From the NCBI GenBank assembly GCA_900472295.1, contig UCIA01000014.1, positions 102,855 to 154,192 on the forward strand: DNA of 51,338 bases. Reading direction: 5' to 3'. A program made the translations under genes and the position numbers. The DNA is from Hyphomicrobiales bacterium (GTDB lineage: Bacteria; Pseudomonadota; Alphaproteobacteria; Rhizobiales; Rhizobiaceae). Every line of letters starts with the position of its first letter. Position 1 is the first letter of the stretch. Below, one piece after another: positions 44,907-51,338 of the stretch. The notes under the pieces are model-generated. The model had not been told where the DNA came from. It was given only the letters and a program-made list of their open reading frames with translations, and did not search any database.

Positions 44907-45326
44907 TCACTGACCGTGATCGACGAGATGGGTAAACCCGGAGAGCGCGCCGCCAAGCACGATGTGGTCGCCGCTCATCAGCCAGGCATGCGCCTTCAAT
45001 TCGGTGCCGGTATTGCGCTCGATGCCGATGCTTATCTTCGAAGCGTTGCCTTGGCGGGCAAGCAGATATTGGCCGGAAAGCGCCTGGGTCAGGCAGCTGG
45101 CGCCGGGCACCAGCCGGGCCGCGGCTGCAACGCCCCAGGCGACACGCCGGAGGTCGCCGATGTCGGCCGGTTCGCGCGCGTCGAGCCGCGTCACCATGTT
45201 GCGAACCTTGTTGTAGGAAAGCAGCGTCAGCCCCAGCCGCACCGCGACGACCACCGCCAGGCAGTGCGCAAGAAACAACATCTCGCGGCCGCTCAGCGAG
45301 AGGACCCTAGACAAGTTCCTCATCAT
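44907..45326 (-). CDS. lasso peptide leader peptidase (B2, transglutaminase-like)
   Basis: A 139-residue protein of the lasso biosynthesis B2 type, a Cys protease that removes the leader peptide. The probable catalytic Cys78 is in GASCLTQALSGQYLL and the partner His113 in LKAHAWLMSGD, with Asp120 nearby. The amino terminus has a hydrophobic segment (residues 16-37). ATG at 45326 follows GAGG and overlaps the end of the B1 gene by 20 bases, which suggests translational coupling. Confidence 0.88.
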   Translation of the reverse strand: MMRNLSRVLSLSGREMLFLAHCLAVVVAVRLGLTLLSYNKVRNMVTRLDAREPADIGDLRRVAWGVAAAARLVPGASCLTQALSGQYLLARQGNASKISIGIERNTGTELKAHAWLMSGDHIVLGGALSGFTHLVDHGQ

Positions 45327-45606
45327 GGAGCCTCGCAAGCCCGGCATCCGCCAGGCCTTTCAACAATCCGTCGACATCGGCCTTGCAGCGTTCGGGTTCG
45401 ACATTGTAGCGCTCGAGCACGGCGCTGCGGATTTCGGAGATCGATTTGGGCTCCTGGATCAGCTCCCATATATAGGCGCCGACGCTGTTCAGGCTGTAAT
45501 AGATATTCGATCGCATATCGAGCAATGCCAGGCCGTTGCCGAATTCGCAGGCCACGGCATCCTTGATCGCGGTCACCCGATCATGATCCGAGGGGTTCCA
45601 GTCCAT
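45307..45606 (-). CDS. lasso peptide RRE protein (B1, PqqD-like)
   Basis: A 99-residue PqqD-family RiPP recognition element that binds the leader peptide and delivers it to the B2 protease. Features: ACEFGNGLALLDMRSNIYYSL, then GAYIWELIQEPKSISEIRSAVL and a C-terminal DVDGLLKGLADAGL. GAGG is just upstream of ATG 45606. PQQ biosynthesis is excluded by the neighbouring B2 and cyclase genes. The precursor gene is 146 bases upstream. Confidence 0.9.
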   Translation of the reverse strand: MDWNPSDHDRVTAIKDAVACEFGNGLALLDMRSNIYYSLNSVGAYIWELIQEPKSISEIRSAVLERYNVEPERCKADVDGLLKGLADAGLARLHDEELV

Positions 45607-45677
45607 CCTAAACCTCGCTCACACGACGCTAATCATCAACACCAACGCTTCAGCATCCCGGACAACAGCGCGAGAGC

Positions 45678-45730
45678 CGGGGTTTAACCCCCGACCCTCT
45701 TTAGTGCGCTCTGTTTGCAGAGTCCGGACT
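45678..45730. other. hairpins between lasso precursor and B1 gene
   Basis: Three small inverted repeats fill the gap between genes: CGGGG / CCCCG (45678-45693), CTCTG / CAGAG (45709-45722) and the palindrome AGTCCGGACT (45721-45730). In other lasso operons a hairpin here lowers transcription or stabilises the precursor part of the mRNA, so that the precursor is made in excess. No T-run is present. Confidence 0.5.
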
Positions 45731-45752
45731 TGTCACCCCAACGAGAAAAGAC

Positions 45753-45905
45753 TCAGGAGAAGGTGAGTTCGCCGACCGGCGTATGTGCCGGAAACGAGGC
45801 GTCGAGTGCCGTGGTACCGCTACCGCCTTGCGTGATGGTCTCGATCGAGCCGTGGACCGTCAGGCTTGGGGTTTCGTACTCGTGCTTTTCAACATTCTGT
45901 TCCAT
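45753..45905 (-). CDS. lasso peptide precursor (A), 50 residues
   Basis: A 50-codon gene upstream of B1, shorter than most gene callers accept. The 26-residue leader has the lasso recognition pattern YETPSLTVHG (Y10, P13, L15, G19) and ends ITQ with Thr25 at position -2. The core is residues 27-50: ring GGSGTTALD, so Gly1 to Asp9 gives a 9-residue macrolactam, and a 15-residue tail containing Phe12, Pro13, His15, Pro17, Glu20 and Phe23 and ending in Ser24. ATG at 45905 follows GGAG by six bases. The terminal Ser is the expected target of the kinase at 42013. Confidence 0.92.
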   Translation of the reverse strand: MEQNVEKHEYETPSLTVHGSIETITQGGSGTTALDASFPAHTPVGELTFS

Positions 45906-46138
45906 TATACTCTCCAATTATGGACTGGAAGCGGCCTGTCGATTGCCGGCAGCGAGACATTGCTGCACCGCAATAGCTGCATGGCAGCATTTATGAGTCA
46001 AGTCTCATTTACCCGCCGTTAATCAATTCTCGGTTGCGCTTGCCTTCAATGGTGATCAAAAAGCTTGCATCTGCACTCTAGTCGCGCACCTCAGGCGGGT
46101 TCAACGGCGTTTCCGTGGCGCCTAATTAAGCAGTTGAT
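45906..46138. promoter_or_regulatory. divergent lasso promoter region
   Basis: 233 AT-rich bases between the precursor gene and the divergent nucleotidyltransferase gene. On the minus strand TTGACT is a good -35 candidate, but the matching -10 (CTATTG) is 19 bases away and weak. Inverted repeats here are GCTGC ATG GCAGC (45976-45988), TGCTGC / GCAGCA (45961-45966 and 45984-45989) and TGAG / CTCA (45995-46008). They may be operators. Confidence 0.45.
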
Positions 46139-47530
46139 TTGATTGAGCTAAAATTTTCATCTAGGGCGCCTCCGTTTGAGCGAGATCTCATTCGTACAAA
46201 AAATTGCTGGAGTGTGCCGGCGACCGGCCCGATTCCGGCGATGCTTTTGTTCCGTTGCGCGATTGTGTTGCTGAACGCCAGGGTTGCAGGAAAACCGGCG
46301 CCTCAGGAAAAACTGGACGCGGCACGTGAATTTCGCGATGCTTTGCTTCGCACTTGCAATATAACGCGCCTGGCAAAATTTTTTGCGGAGATGCAGCACC
46401 ATATGGCCTTGCAGGAAGGGACCTTCGAAAGGTTGCGCGCCGCCGGCTGCGCCGACGAAGTGGCCTATGTGCAGGCCTGCCTGAGGCTGTTCTTTACCTC
46501 GGAGGCGAGCGCGGTTGCTGCGCCTGTGCCGGCCATCTCCGTTACCGATGTCTGCGACATCGCCAGGCTGAACAAGGTCGCGATTTTCGTCCAGAAAGCC
46601 TTGTCGCGCCCACCGGCAGGCGAGACGCCGCCGGGCTTGCTTGAATGGCTCGACACCTATCGCCGGAGGACGATTTCGATGAATTCGTCCGGCATCATGG
46701 ATTCGATGGCCATCGGCAAGGCGCTCCGCGACAGCGGCATCGATTTCGTCTTCCTCAAGGGGCCATTCCAGCAGCAACTGCTCTATGGCGACCATTTCAT
46801 GAAGCCGTCCGGCGATGTCGACATACTGGTGTCGCCCGCCGGCTTCTTCAAGGCCCGCGATGCGCTGCGCTCGATCGGCTACGACGTCGCCGGCAAATCG
46901 CGTTCTGTCTGGTGGGTGCGGTTTCTCGGCGAGCAGCACATGGTTCGCATGGAGGGTCAGAAATCGTCCACCGTAGATCTCCACTACCGGCTGCAGCAGC
47001 CGGGCTCGCCGAGCCCGCGCGATACCGACGGCTTCCTGCGCCGCAAGCGCTCGCTTGCCATCGCCGGCTCCAGCGTGCCTTTCATCTCGGCGTCCGACAC
47101 CTTGCTTTTATCCTGCATCAGCGTCGCCAAGGCGTTGTTCAACCGCGAGCCTTGCGCGGGCTATGTCTGCGATATCAGGGCCGCCGCCAGCCGCCTGAGC
47201 GAAGCCGAGCAGCAGACAGTGCTCAACTACGCGGCCGAGCAGGGACTGGCCGACACGCTGCTGCTGGGCTTGCGTGCCGCCGATGTGCTGCTTGGCGGCG
47301 CCGGCACGCTTTTGTCGGATCGGGCCACCAGGATCCTGTCACGCATCGGCAATGAAGACCTGTTCCACATGGTCATCGCGCCGTGGCTGTCGTCGCTGAG
47401 ATGGCCGCAGCGCCGCACTGTGTTGTGGGAATTGTGTGGCCGCGAACCGGTCCGCTACCTGACCGAGGCTGGCTGGGCCGCATCCGCCGACCTCAGCCGG
47501 CGGATTTTCGAACGGCCGGAAAGCCGATGA
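46139..47530 (+). CDS. lasso-cluster nucleotidyltransferase-family protein
   Basis: A protein of up to 463 residues with a nucleotidyltransferase-like core: ALRDSGIDFVFLKGPFQQQL, then FMKPSGDVDILVSP with the metal-binding Asp-x-Asp, and TVDLHYRLQQP. This resembles the uncharacterised nucleotidyltransferase type (NTP_transf_5) that occurs in several lasso clusters, including the paeninodin-type cluster as I recall. The start is uncertain: a TTG at 46139, or ATG at 46241 giving 429 residues, and neither has a clear ribosome binding site. It is divergent from the precursor gene. Its role in lasso maturation is not known. Confidence 0.78.
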   Translation: MIELKFSSRAPPFERDLIRTKNCWSVPATGPIPAMLLFRCAIVLLNARVAGKPAPQEKLDAAREFRDALLRTCNITRLAKFFAEMQHHMALQEGTFERLRAAGCADEVAYVQACLRLFFTSEASAVAAPVPAISVTDVCDIARLNKVAIFVQKALSRPPAGETPPGLLEWLDTYRRRTISMNSSGIMDSMAIGKALRDSGIDFVFLKGPFQQQLLYGDHFMKPSGDVDILVSPAGFFKARDALRSIGYDVAGKSRSVWWVRFLGEQHMVRMEGQKSSTVDLHYRLQQPGSPSPRDTDGFLRRKRSLAIAGSSVPFISASDTLLLSCISVAKALFNREPCAGYVCDIRAAASRLSEAEQQTVLNYAAEQGLADTLLLGLRAADVLLGGAGTLLSDRATRILSRIGNEDLFHMVIAPWLSSLRWPQRRTVLWELCGREPVRYLTEAGWAASADLSRRIFERPESR

Positions 47531-47678
47531 CGGTGGTTATCGCAAGACGGCAACAGACAAAGACGGTTCCGTCCCGGTTGGGTGGCGACGGATCAGGGGA
47601 GGATGGGTTGGGGCGCCCTGCGGCGGACAAGGGGCAGGGCAAAGACAGCAACCATCCATGGAATTGAAAGGCGTCCCC

Positions 47679-48701
47679 ATGTCCGCATCAGTACCCCAGG
47701 TCTGCGTGATCATCGCGGCCCGCAACGCGGCCCGGACCATTCCGGCGGCCATCGCGTCGGCGCTGCGCGAGCCCGAGGTGGCGGAAGTCGTCGTCGTCGA
47801 CGATGCCTCCACCGATGGTACCGCGAAAGTCGCCGGCGAGGCTGACGATGGCAGCGGCCGGCTTTCGGTCATCCGCCTCGACGTCAATCGCGGCCCATCC
47901 TTTGCCCGCAATGCCGCCATTGCCGGGTCGAAATCGCCTTTCATCAGCATTCTCGACGCCGACGATTTCTTCCTTGAGGGACGGTTCCGCCAGCTGTTTG
48001 CCGGCACCGACTGGGATTTCGCCGCCGACAACATCATGCTGATCCGCGACGACACGGCGACCGATGTCTCCAAGATCGTCGCCCCGGCCTTTTCGGCCGA
48101 TCCGGAGTTCCTCGACTTCGAGCGTTTCATCGAAGGCAACATCTCCAGGCGGCGCGTGCAGCGCGGCGAGCTCGGCTTTCTCAAGCCGGTGATATCAAGG
48201 GCTTTCCTTGACAGCCATGGGCTGCGCTATGACGAAAACCTGCGTCTTGGCGAAGACTATGAGCTCTACGCTCGCGCCTTTGCGCTTGGCGCTCGGTTCA
48301 AGGTCATCCGGTCCTGCGGCTATGGCGCCATCGTGCGTGCCGATTCGCTGAGCGGCCGCCACAAGACGCAGGATCTGAAGCGCCTGGCCGATGCCGACCT
48401 GGCGCTGCTTGAGATCGCCAGCCTGCCGGAAGGCTCCAAGGCCGTGCTGCGCAAGCATGAGCGGCATGTGCGCGACAAATACCGGCTGCGCAATTTCCTC
48501 GACGTCAAGGCCGAACGCGGCATGGCATCGGCCGCCGCATATGCGCTTGCCAGCCAGTCGAACCTCATTCCGATCGTGCGCGGCGTGGCCGCCGACAAGC
48601 TCGATGCGTTGTTTCGTCAGGTCGGTTTGTCACCGAGACAGCAGCCGGTGCCGCCCTTGCGGTACCTGATGTCGGGGACCAGCACGGCTCTGGACAAGTA
48701 G
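47679..48701 (+). CDS. glycosyltransferase family 2 (ExoU/ExoO/ExoM-like)
   Basis: A 340-residue GT-A transferase beginning VCVIIAARNAARTIPAAIAS, with VVVVDDASTDGT, ISILDADDFFL (metal site), and LGEDYELYARAFALG. This fits the succinoglycan-type transferases ExoM, ExoO and ExoU, but the exact step cannot be told. ATG at 47679 is chosen because AAAGG precedes it; ATG at 47658 adds seven residues. It continues the exopolysaccharide locus after the lasso cluster. Confidence 0.85.
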   Translation: MSASVPQVCVIIAARNAARTIPAAIASALREPEVAEVVVVDDASTDGTAKVAGEADDGSGRLSVIRLDVNRGPSFARNAAIAGSKSPFISILDADDFFLEGRFRQLFAGTDWDFAADNIMLIRDDTATDVSKIVAPAFSADPEFLDFERFIEGNISRRRVQRGELGFLKPVISRAFLDSHGLRYDENLRLGEDYELYARAFALGARFKVIRSCGYGAIVRADSLSGRHKTQDLKRLADADLALLEIASLPEGSKAVLRKHERHVRDKYRLRNFLDVKAERGMASAAAYALASQSNLIPIVRGVAADKLDALFRQVGLSPRQQPVPPLRYLMSGTSTALDK

Positions 48702-48826
48702 GCCTCTCCAGCCGTCGCAACGGTCAGGAATGGCGAAAAATTGCCTTTCTGAAACTCAAAGGTTGCCTACGGGTCCCGACGATGGCACTGTATGTTGCGG
48801 TGCAGCAATTTTGGAAGGCCAACCGG

Positions 48827-49219
48827 ATGGCTTCAATTTTTGGCTTCAGGTCCAGGGACCCGGCCCGGGACAAGCAGACCGATCTGGCGCGTTTCGACCG
48901 TCTGGCAAAGTTGCTGGATCAGATAACGGCCGAGATCGCGGCGGAAAAAACCGGGCTGGAGGCCCGCTATCGGTCGAAGTCCACCAACGCGGCCTTCCTG
49001 GTCGAGTCGATGGAGAACGGGTCGGCGTCGGCAAGCAAGTTGTCGGAAGTCGGCAATTTGACGAAGTCGATCCTGAACTGCGAACAGCGCATCGCCGAAT
49101 TGGTGCGCCAGACGAGCCGGATGAGGGAACTGCGTCATTCACTCGACGCGATCGTCGACGAGAATGGTCAAGGTTCCGATTCGCAGGGCGAATTCAGGAA
49201 ATCCGCAGGCCGGGCCTGA
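48827..49219 (+). CDS. small coiled-coil protein, unknown
   Basis: A 130-residue hydrophilic protein with no signal peptide, rich in Ala, Glu, Arg and Lys, and heptad-like Leu spacing through LAKLLDQITAEIAAEK and IAELVRQTSRMRELRH. I do not recognise a family. GGAAGG precedes the ATG at 48827 (a further in-frame ATG at 48782 has no site). It sits between the transferase and the GH16 gene, so a minor role in polysaccharide production is possible but not shown. Confidence 0.65.
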   Translation: MASIFGFRSRDPARDKQTDLARFDRLAKLLDQITAEIAAEKTGLEARYRSKSTNAAFLVESMENGSASASKLSEVGNLTKSILNCEQRIAELVRQTSRMRELRHSLDAIVDENGQGSDSQGEFRKSAGRA

Positions 49220-49353
49220 CAGTTCGGCTAAAGCCGGTCATACGAGGCACAGAAGAGAAAGTTCGGGGGACGGAGGATCGGGATCGGCCCGTTAGTGATG
49301 TGGGCCAGTCGGTGACTTTGGGTTGGGGCGGAACAGCACAAAGGTGAATTGAT

Positions 49354-50229
49354 ATGCATGCAGATCCGAAGACCATCGTGGCAGTCGATGCCATGGCGTC
49401 GGCGCAGCCAAATCGGCAAACGCGTCTTCTATCGGTTGGCTTACTTCTTTTGGCGGCAGCCGCAGCTCTGTTCGGCGCCGCGCAGCCGTCTCGCGCCCAG
49501 GACGCCTCTCCGGAGATGCAAAGCGCACCGTCCTTCGTCGACGATTTCAAGAGTTTCGATCGTTCGCGCTGGTATGTCTCCGACGGCTGGTCGAACGGCA
49601 ATCACCAGAACTGCACCTGGTCGAAAAGCCTGGTCAAACTGTCCGACGACATGCTGACGCTCGGCTTCGAAAAGCGCAAACTGAAGGACCGCGAGTTTGC
49701 CTGCGCCGAGATCCAGACCAAGCAGCGCTTTGGCTACGGCACCTATGAAGCGCGGATGAAGACCGACACCGGCTCCGGCCTGAACGCCGCCTTCTTCACC
49801 TATATCGGTCCCGCCGACAAACAGCCCTGGTATGAGATCGATTTCGAGGTCCTGACCAAGGACCCCTCCAAGGTGCAGATCAACAGCTATATCAACGGCA
49901 AGGCCAAGAACGAGAAGCTGGCCGAGGTCGAAGGCGGCGCCGACAAGGGCTTCAACGACTATGCCTTTGTCTGGGAAAAGGACCGGCTGCGCTGGTACGT
50001 CAACGGCAAGCTGGTCCAGGAAGTGACCAATCCCGAGGAATTGCCGACCCATTCGCAGAAGATATTCTTCAGCCTCTGGGGCAGCGACAAGTTGACCAAC
50101 TGGATGGGCGCCTTTTCGGATCCCGGCCGCCAGGTGTCGATGCAGGTTGAGCGCGTTGCCTTTACCGCGATCGGCCAGCCATGCCAGTTTCCGGAATCGC
50201 TGGCTTGCAGTGTAAGCAGCATAAAGTAG
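49354..50229 (+). CDS. exoK: glycoside hydrolase family 16 (ExoK-like)
   Basis: A 291-residue exported glycanase. A long signal segment runs from about residue 21 to 49, with cleavage near SRAQD. The GH16 catalytic motif is WYEIDFEVL, with Glu161 and Glu165 as nucleophile and acid-base. The flanking [23 protein letters not shown] and the C-terminal [16 protein letters not shown] fit the family. In S. meliloti ExoK trims nascent succinoglycan chains. AAAGGTGA precedes the ATG. The product has a C-terminal Cys pair that may form a disulphide. Confidence 0.87.
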   Translation: MHADPKTIVAVDAMASAQPNRQTRLLSVGLLLLAAAAALFGAAQPSRAQDASPEMQSAPSFVDDFKSFDRSRWYVSDGWSNGNHQNCTWSKSLVKLSDDMLTLGFEKRKLKDREFACAEIQTKQRFGYGTYEARMKTDTGSGLNAAFFTYIGPADKQPWYEIDFEVLTKDPSKVQINSYINGKAKNEKLAEVEGGADKGFNDYAFVWEKDRLRWYVNGKLVQEVTNPEELPTHSQKIFFSLWGSDKLTNWMGAFSDPGRQVSMQVERVAFTAIGQPCQFPESLACSVSSIK

Positions 50230-50284
50230 ATCTGAACCGGCCCGGCCATATCAGGCCGAAGGGCATGAACAGGAATTAATCCGA

Positions 50285-51338
50285 ATGAATTTGACGGTCT
50301 TTGGAATTGGCTATGTCGGCCTCGTGCAAGCCGCGGTGCTGGCGGAAGTCGGCCACCAGGTGGTGTGCGTCGATGTCGATGAAAAGAAAGTCGAGCGGCT
50401 CAACCAGGGCCTGGTGCCGATTTTCGAGCCGGGACTGGAGGCTCTGGTCAAGGAGAACCACGCCGCCGGCCGCATCAAGTTCACCACCGATGCGGCGGCC
50501 GGCGTCAAGCATGGCGAGATCCAGATGATCGCGGTCGGCACGCCGCCCGGCGAGGACGGCTCGGCAGACCTCAAATATGTGCTGGCAGTGGCCGAGACCA
50601 TCGGCCGCGAGATGGACAAGCCCAAGATCGTGGTCGGCAAATCGACCGTGCCGGTCGGCACCTGCGAAAAGGTCAAGGCCAAGATCGCCGAGACGCTGAA
50701 GGCGCGCGGGCGCGAGGACCTCGCATTCGACGTCGCCTCCAATCCCGAATTCCTCAAGGAAGGCTCCGCCGTCGCCGACTGCATGAAGCCGGACCGCATC
50801 ATCGTCGGCACCAACAGCGAGGACACCGAGGCGGTGATGCGCGAGCTTTACGCGCCGTTCAACCGCAACCACGAGAAGATGATCGTGATGGACGTGCGCA
50901 GCGCCGAATTCACGAAGTACGCCGCCAACTGCATGCTGGCGACCAAGATCTCCTTCATGAACGAGATGGCCAATCTGGCCGAGCAGCTCGGCGCCGACAT
51001 CGAGGAGGTGCGCAAGGGCATCGGCTCGGATCCGCGCATCGGCTACCACTTCATCTATCCCGGCCTCGGCTATGGCGGCTCGTGCTTCCCCAAGGATGTG
51101 CGCGCGCTGATCAAGACCGCCGAAGGCGTCAAGTTCGACGCCAAGCTGCTGCGCGCCGTAGAGGAGCGCAACAACGAGCAGAAGTCGGTGCTGTTCGACA
51201 AGGTGCACCGCTATTTCAAGGGCAACCTCAAGGGCAAGACCTTTGCGCTCTGGGGCCTCGCCTTCAAGCCCAACACCGACGACATGCGCGAGGCGCCGGC
51301 GCGCGTCCTGATGGAAGCGCTGTGGAAGGTTGGCGCCA
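50285..51338 (+). CDS. UDP-glucose 6-dehydrogenase (partial, runs off window)
   Basis: The gene continues past the window end, with 351 codons visible. It makes UDP-glucuronate for surface polysaccharides. The NAD-binding GIGYVGL is at residues 7-13, the binding [14 protein letters not shown] and the middle Lys221 in [11 protein letters not shown] are present, and catalytic Cys267 is in [14 protein letters not shown] is upstream of ATG 50285. It ends inside the C-terminal UDP-binding domain. It fits beside exopolysaccharide genes, giving an acidic sugar for the polymer. Confidence 0.93.
   Translation, partial: MNLTVFGIGYVGLVQAAVLAEVGHQVVCVDVDEKKVERLNQGLVPIFEPGLEALVKENHAAGRIKFTTDAAAGVKHGEIQMIAVGTPPGEDGSADLKYVLAVAETIGREMDKPKIVVGKSTVPVGTCEKVKAKIAETLKARGREDLAFDVASNPEFLKEGSAVADCMKPDRIIVGTNSEDTEAVMRELYAPFNRNHEKMIVMDVRSAEFTKYAANCMLATKISFMNEMANLAEQLGADIEEVRKGIGSDPRIGYHFIYPGLGYGGSCFPKDVRALIKTAEGVKFDAKLLRAVEERNNEQKSVLFDKVHRYFKGNLKGKTFALWGLAFKPNTDDMREAPARVLMEALWKVGA

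Noticed and set aside
45307..45606. PQQ biosynthesis protein PqqD
   Set aside because: No other pqq genes are present; the neighbours identify it as the lasso RRE protein.
47527..47667. 46-codon frame overlapping the nucleotidyltransferase stop, considered as a second lasso precursor
   Set aside because: Starts in an ATGA overlap but has no YxxP leader pattern, no Thr at -2 and no acidic residue placed for a normal ring from a clear Gly start.

Overview
The window looks like a chromosomal segment of a Mesorhizobium-type bacterium (Rhizobiales). The evidence is high GC, an EPSP synthase of the Agrobacterium CP4 class II type, the Rhizobiales acidic TIGR02300-type protein beside tRNA-Ala(GGC), a rhizobial exoX/exoY/exoF/exoZ/exoQ exopolysaccharide set, and two copies of a rhizobial-type intergenic palindrome. 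No database search was possible, so family names rest on motifs and overall resemblance.

Layout. 1-3.8 kb: aroA, an acidic conserved protein, tRNA-Ala(GGC), a decayed tRNA-Arg-like relic, a pentapeptide-repeat protein, and a second copy of the 3' half of tRNA-Ala that now encodes the start of a small lipoprotein; this looks like a scarred integration site. 3.8-17.7 kb: organosulfur-type catabolism. One minus-strand operon has an FMN reductase, a DszA/NtaA-type monooxygenase and a sulfonate-type ABC importer. A luciferase-like oxidoreductase is divergent from it. A second locus has another DszA/NtaA-type monooxygenase, a tandem DUF427 protein and a peptide-type ABC importer. 17.8-20.5 kb: a membrane protein, an aldehyde dehydrogenase and a DUF1349 protein. 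20.5-25.2 kb: four glycosyltransferases, one a GT32-Anp1 fusion. 25.2-34.3 kb: SDR, NTF2-like, LysR and LuxR genes and an acetone-carboxylase-like acxABC operon followed by another SDR.

34.5-51.3 kb: an exopolysaccharide locus (exoQ-like, exoZ, exoF, exoY, exoX, then GT2, exoK-like GH16 and UDP-glucose dehydrogenase). Nested inside it at 40.2-47.5 kb is a complete lasso-peptide cluster: an unannotated 50-residue precursor (45753-45905, minus), RRE/PqqD-like B1, B2 protease, asparagine-synthase-like cyclase, HPr-kinase-like tailoring kinase, ABC exporter and a divergent nucleotidyltransferase.

The lasso system is the most notable content. The precursor has the YxxP-L-G leader signature, Thr at -2, Gly at core position 1, Asp at core position 9 and a C-terminal Ser. 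The predicted product is a 24-residue lasso peptide with a 9-residue Gly1-Asp9 ring that may be phosphorylated on the terminal Ser. Start codons were often moved inward to sites with a better ribosome binding site or family agreement; alternatives are given in the entries.
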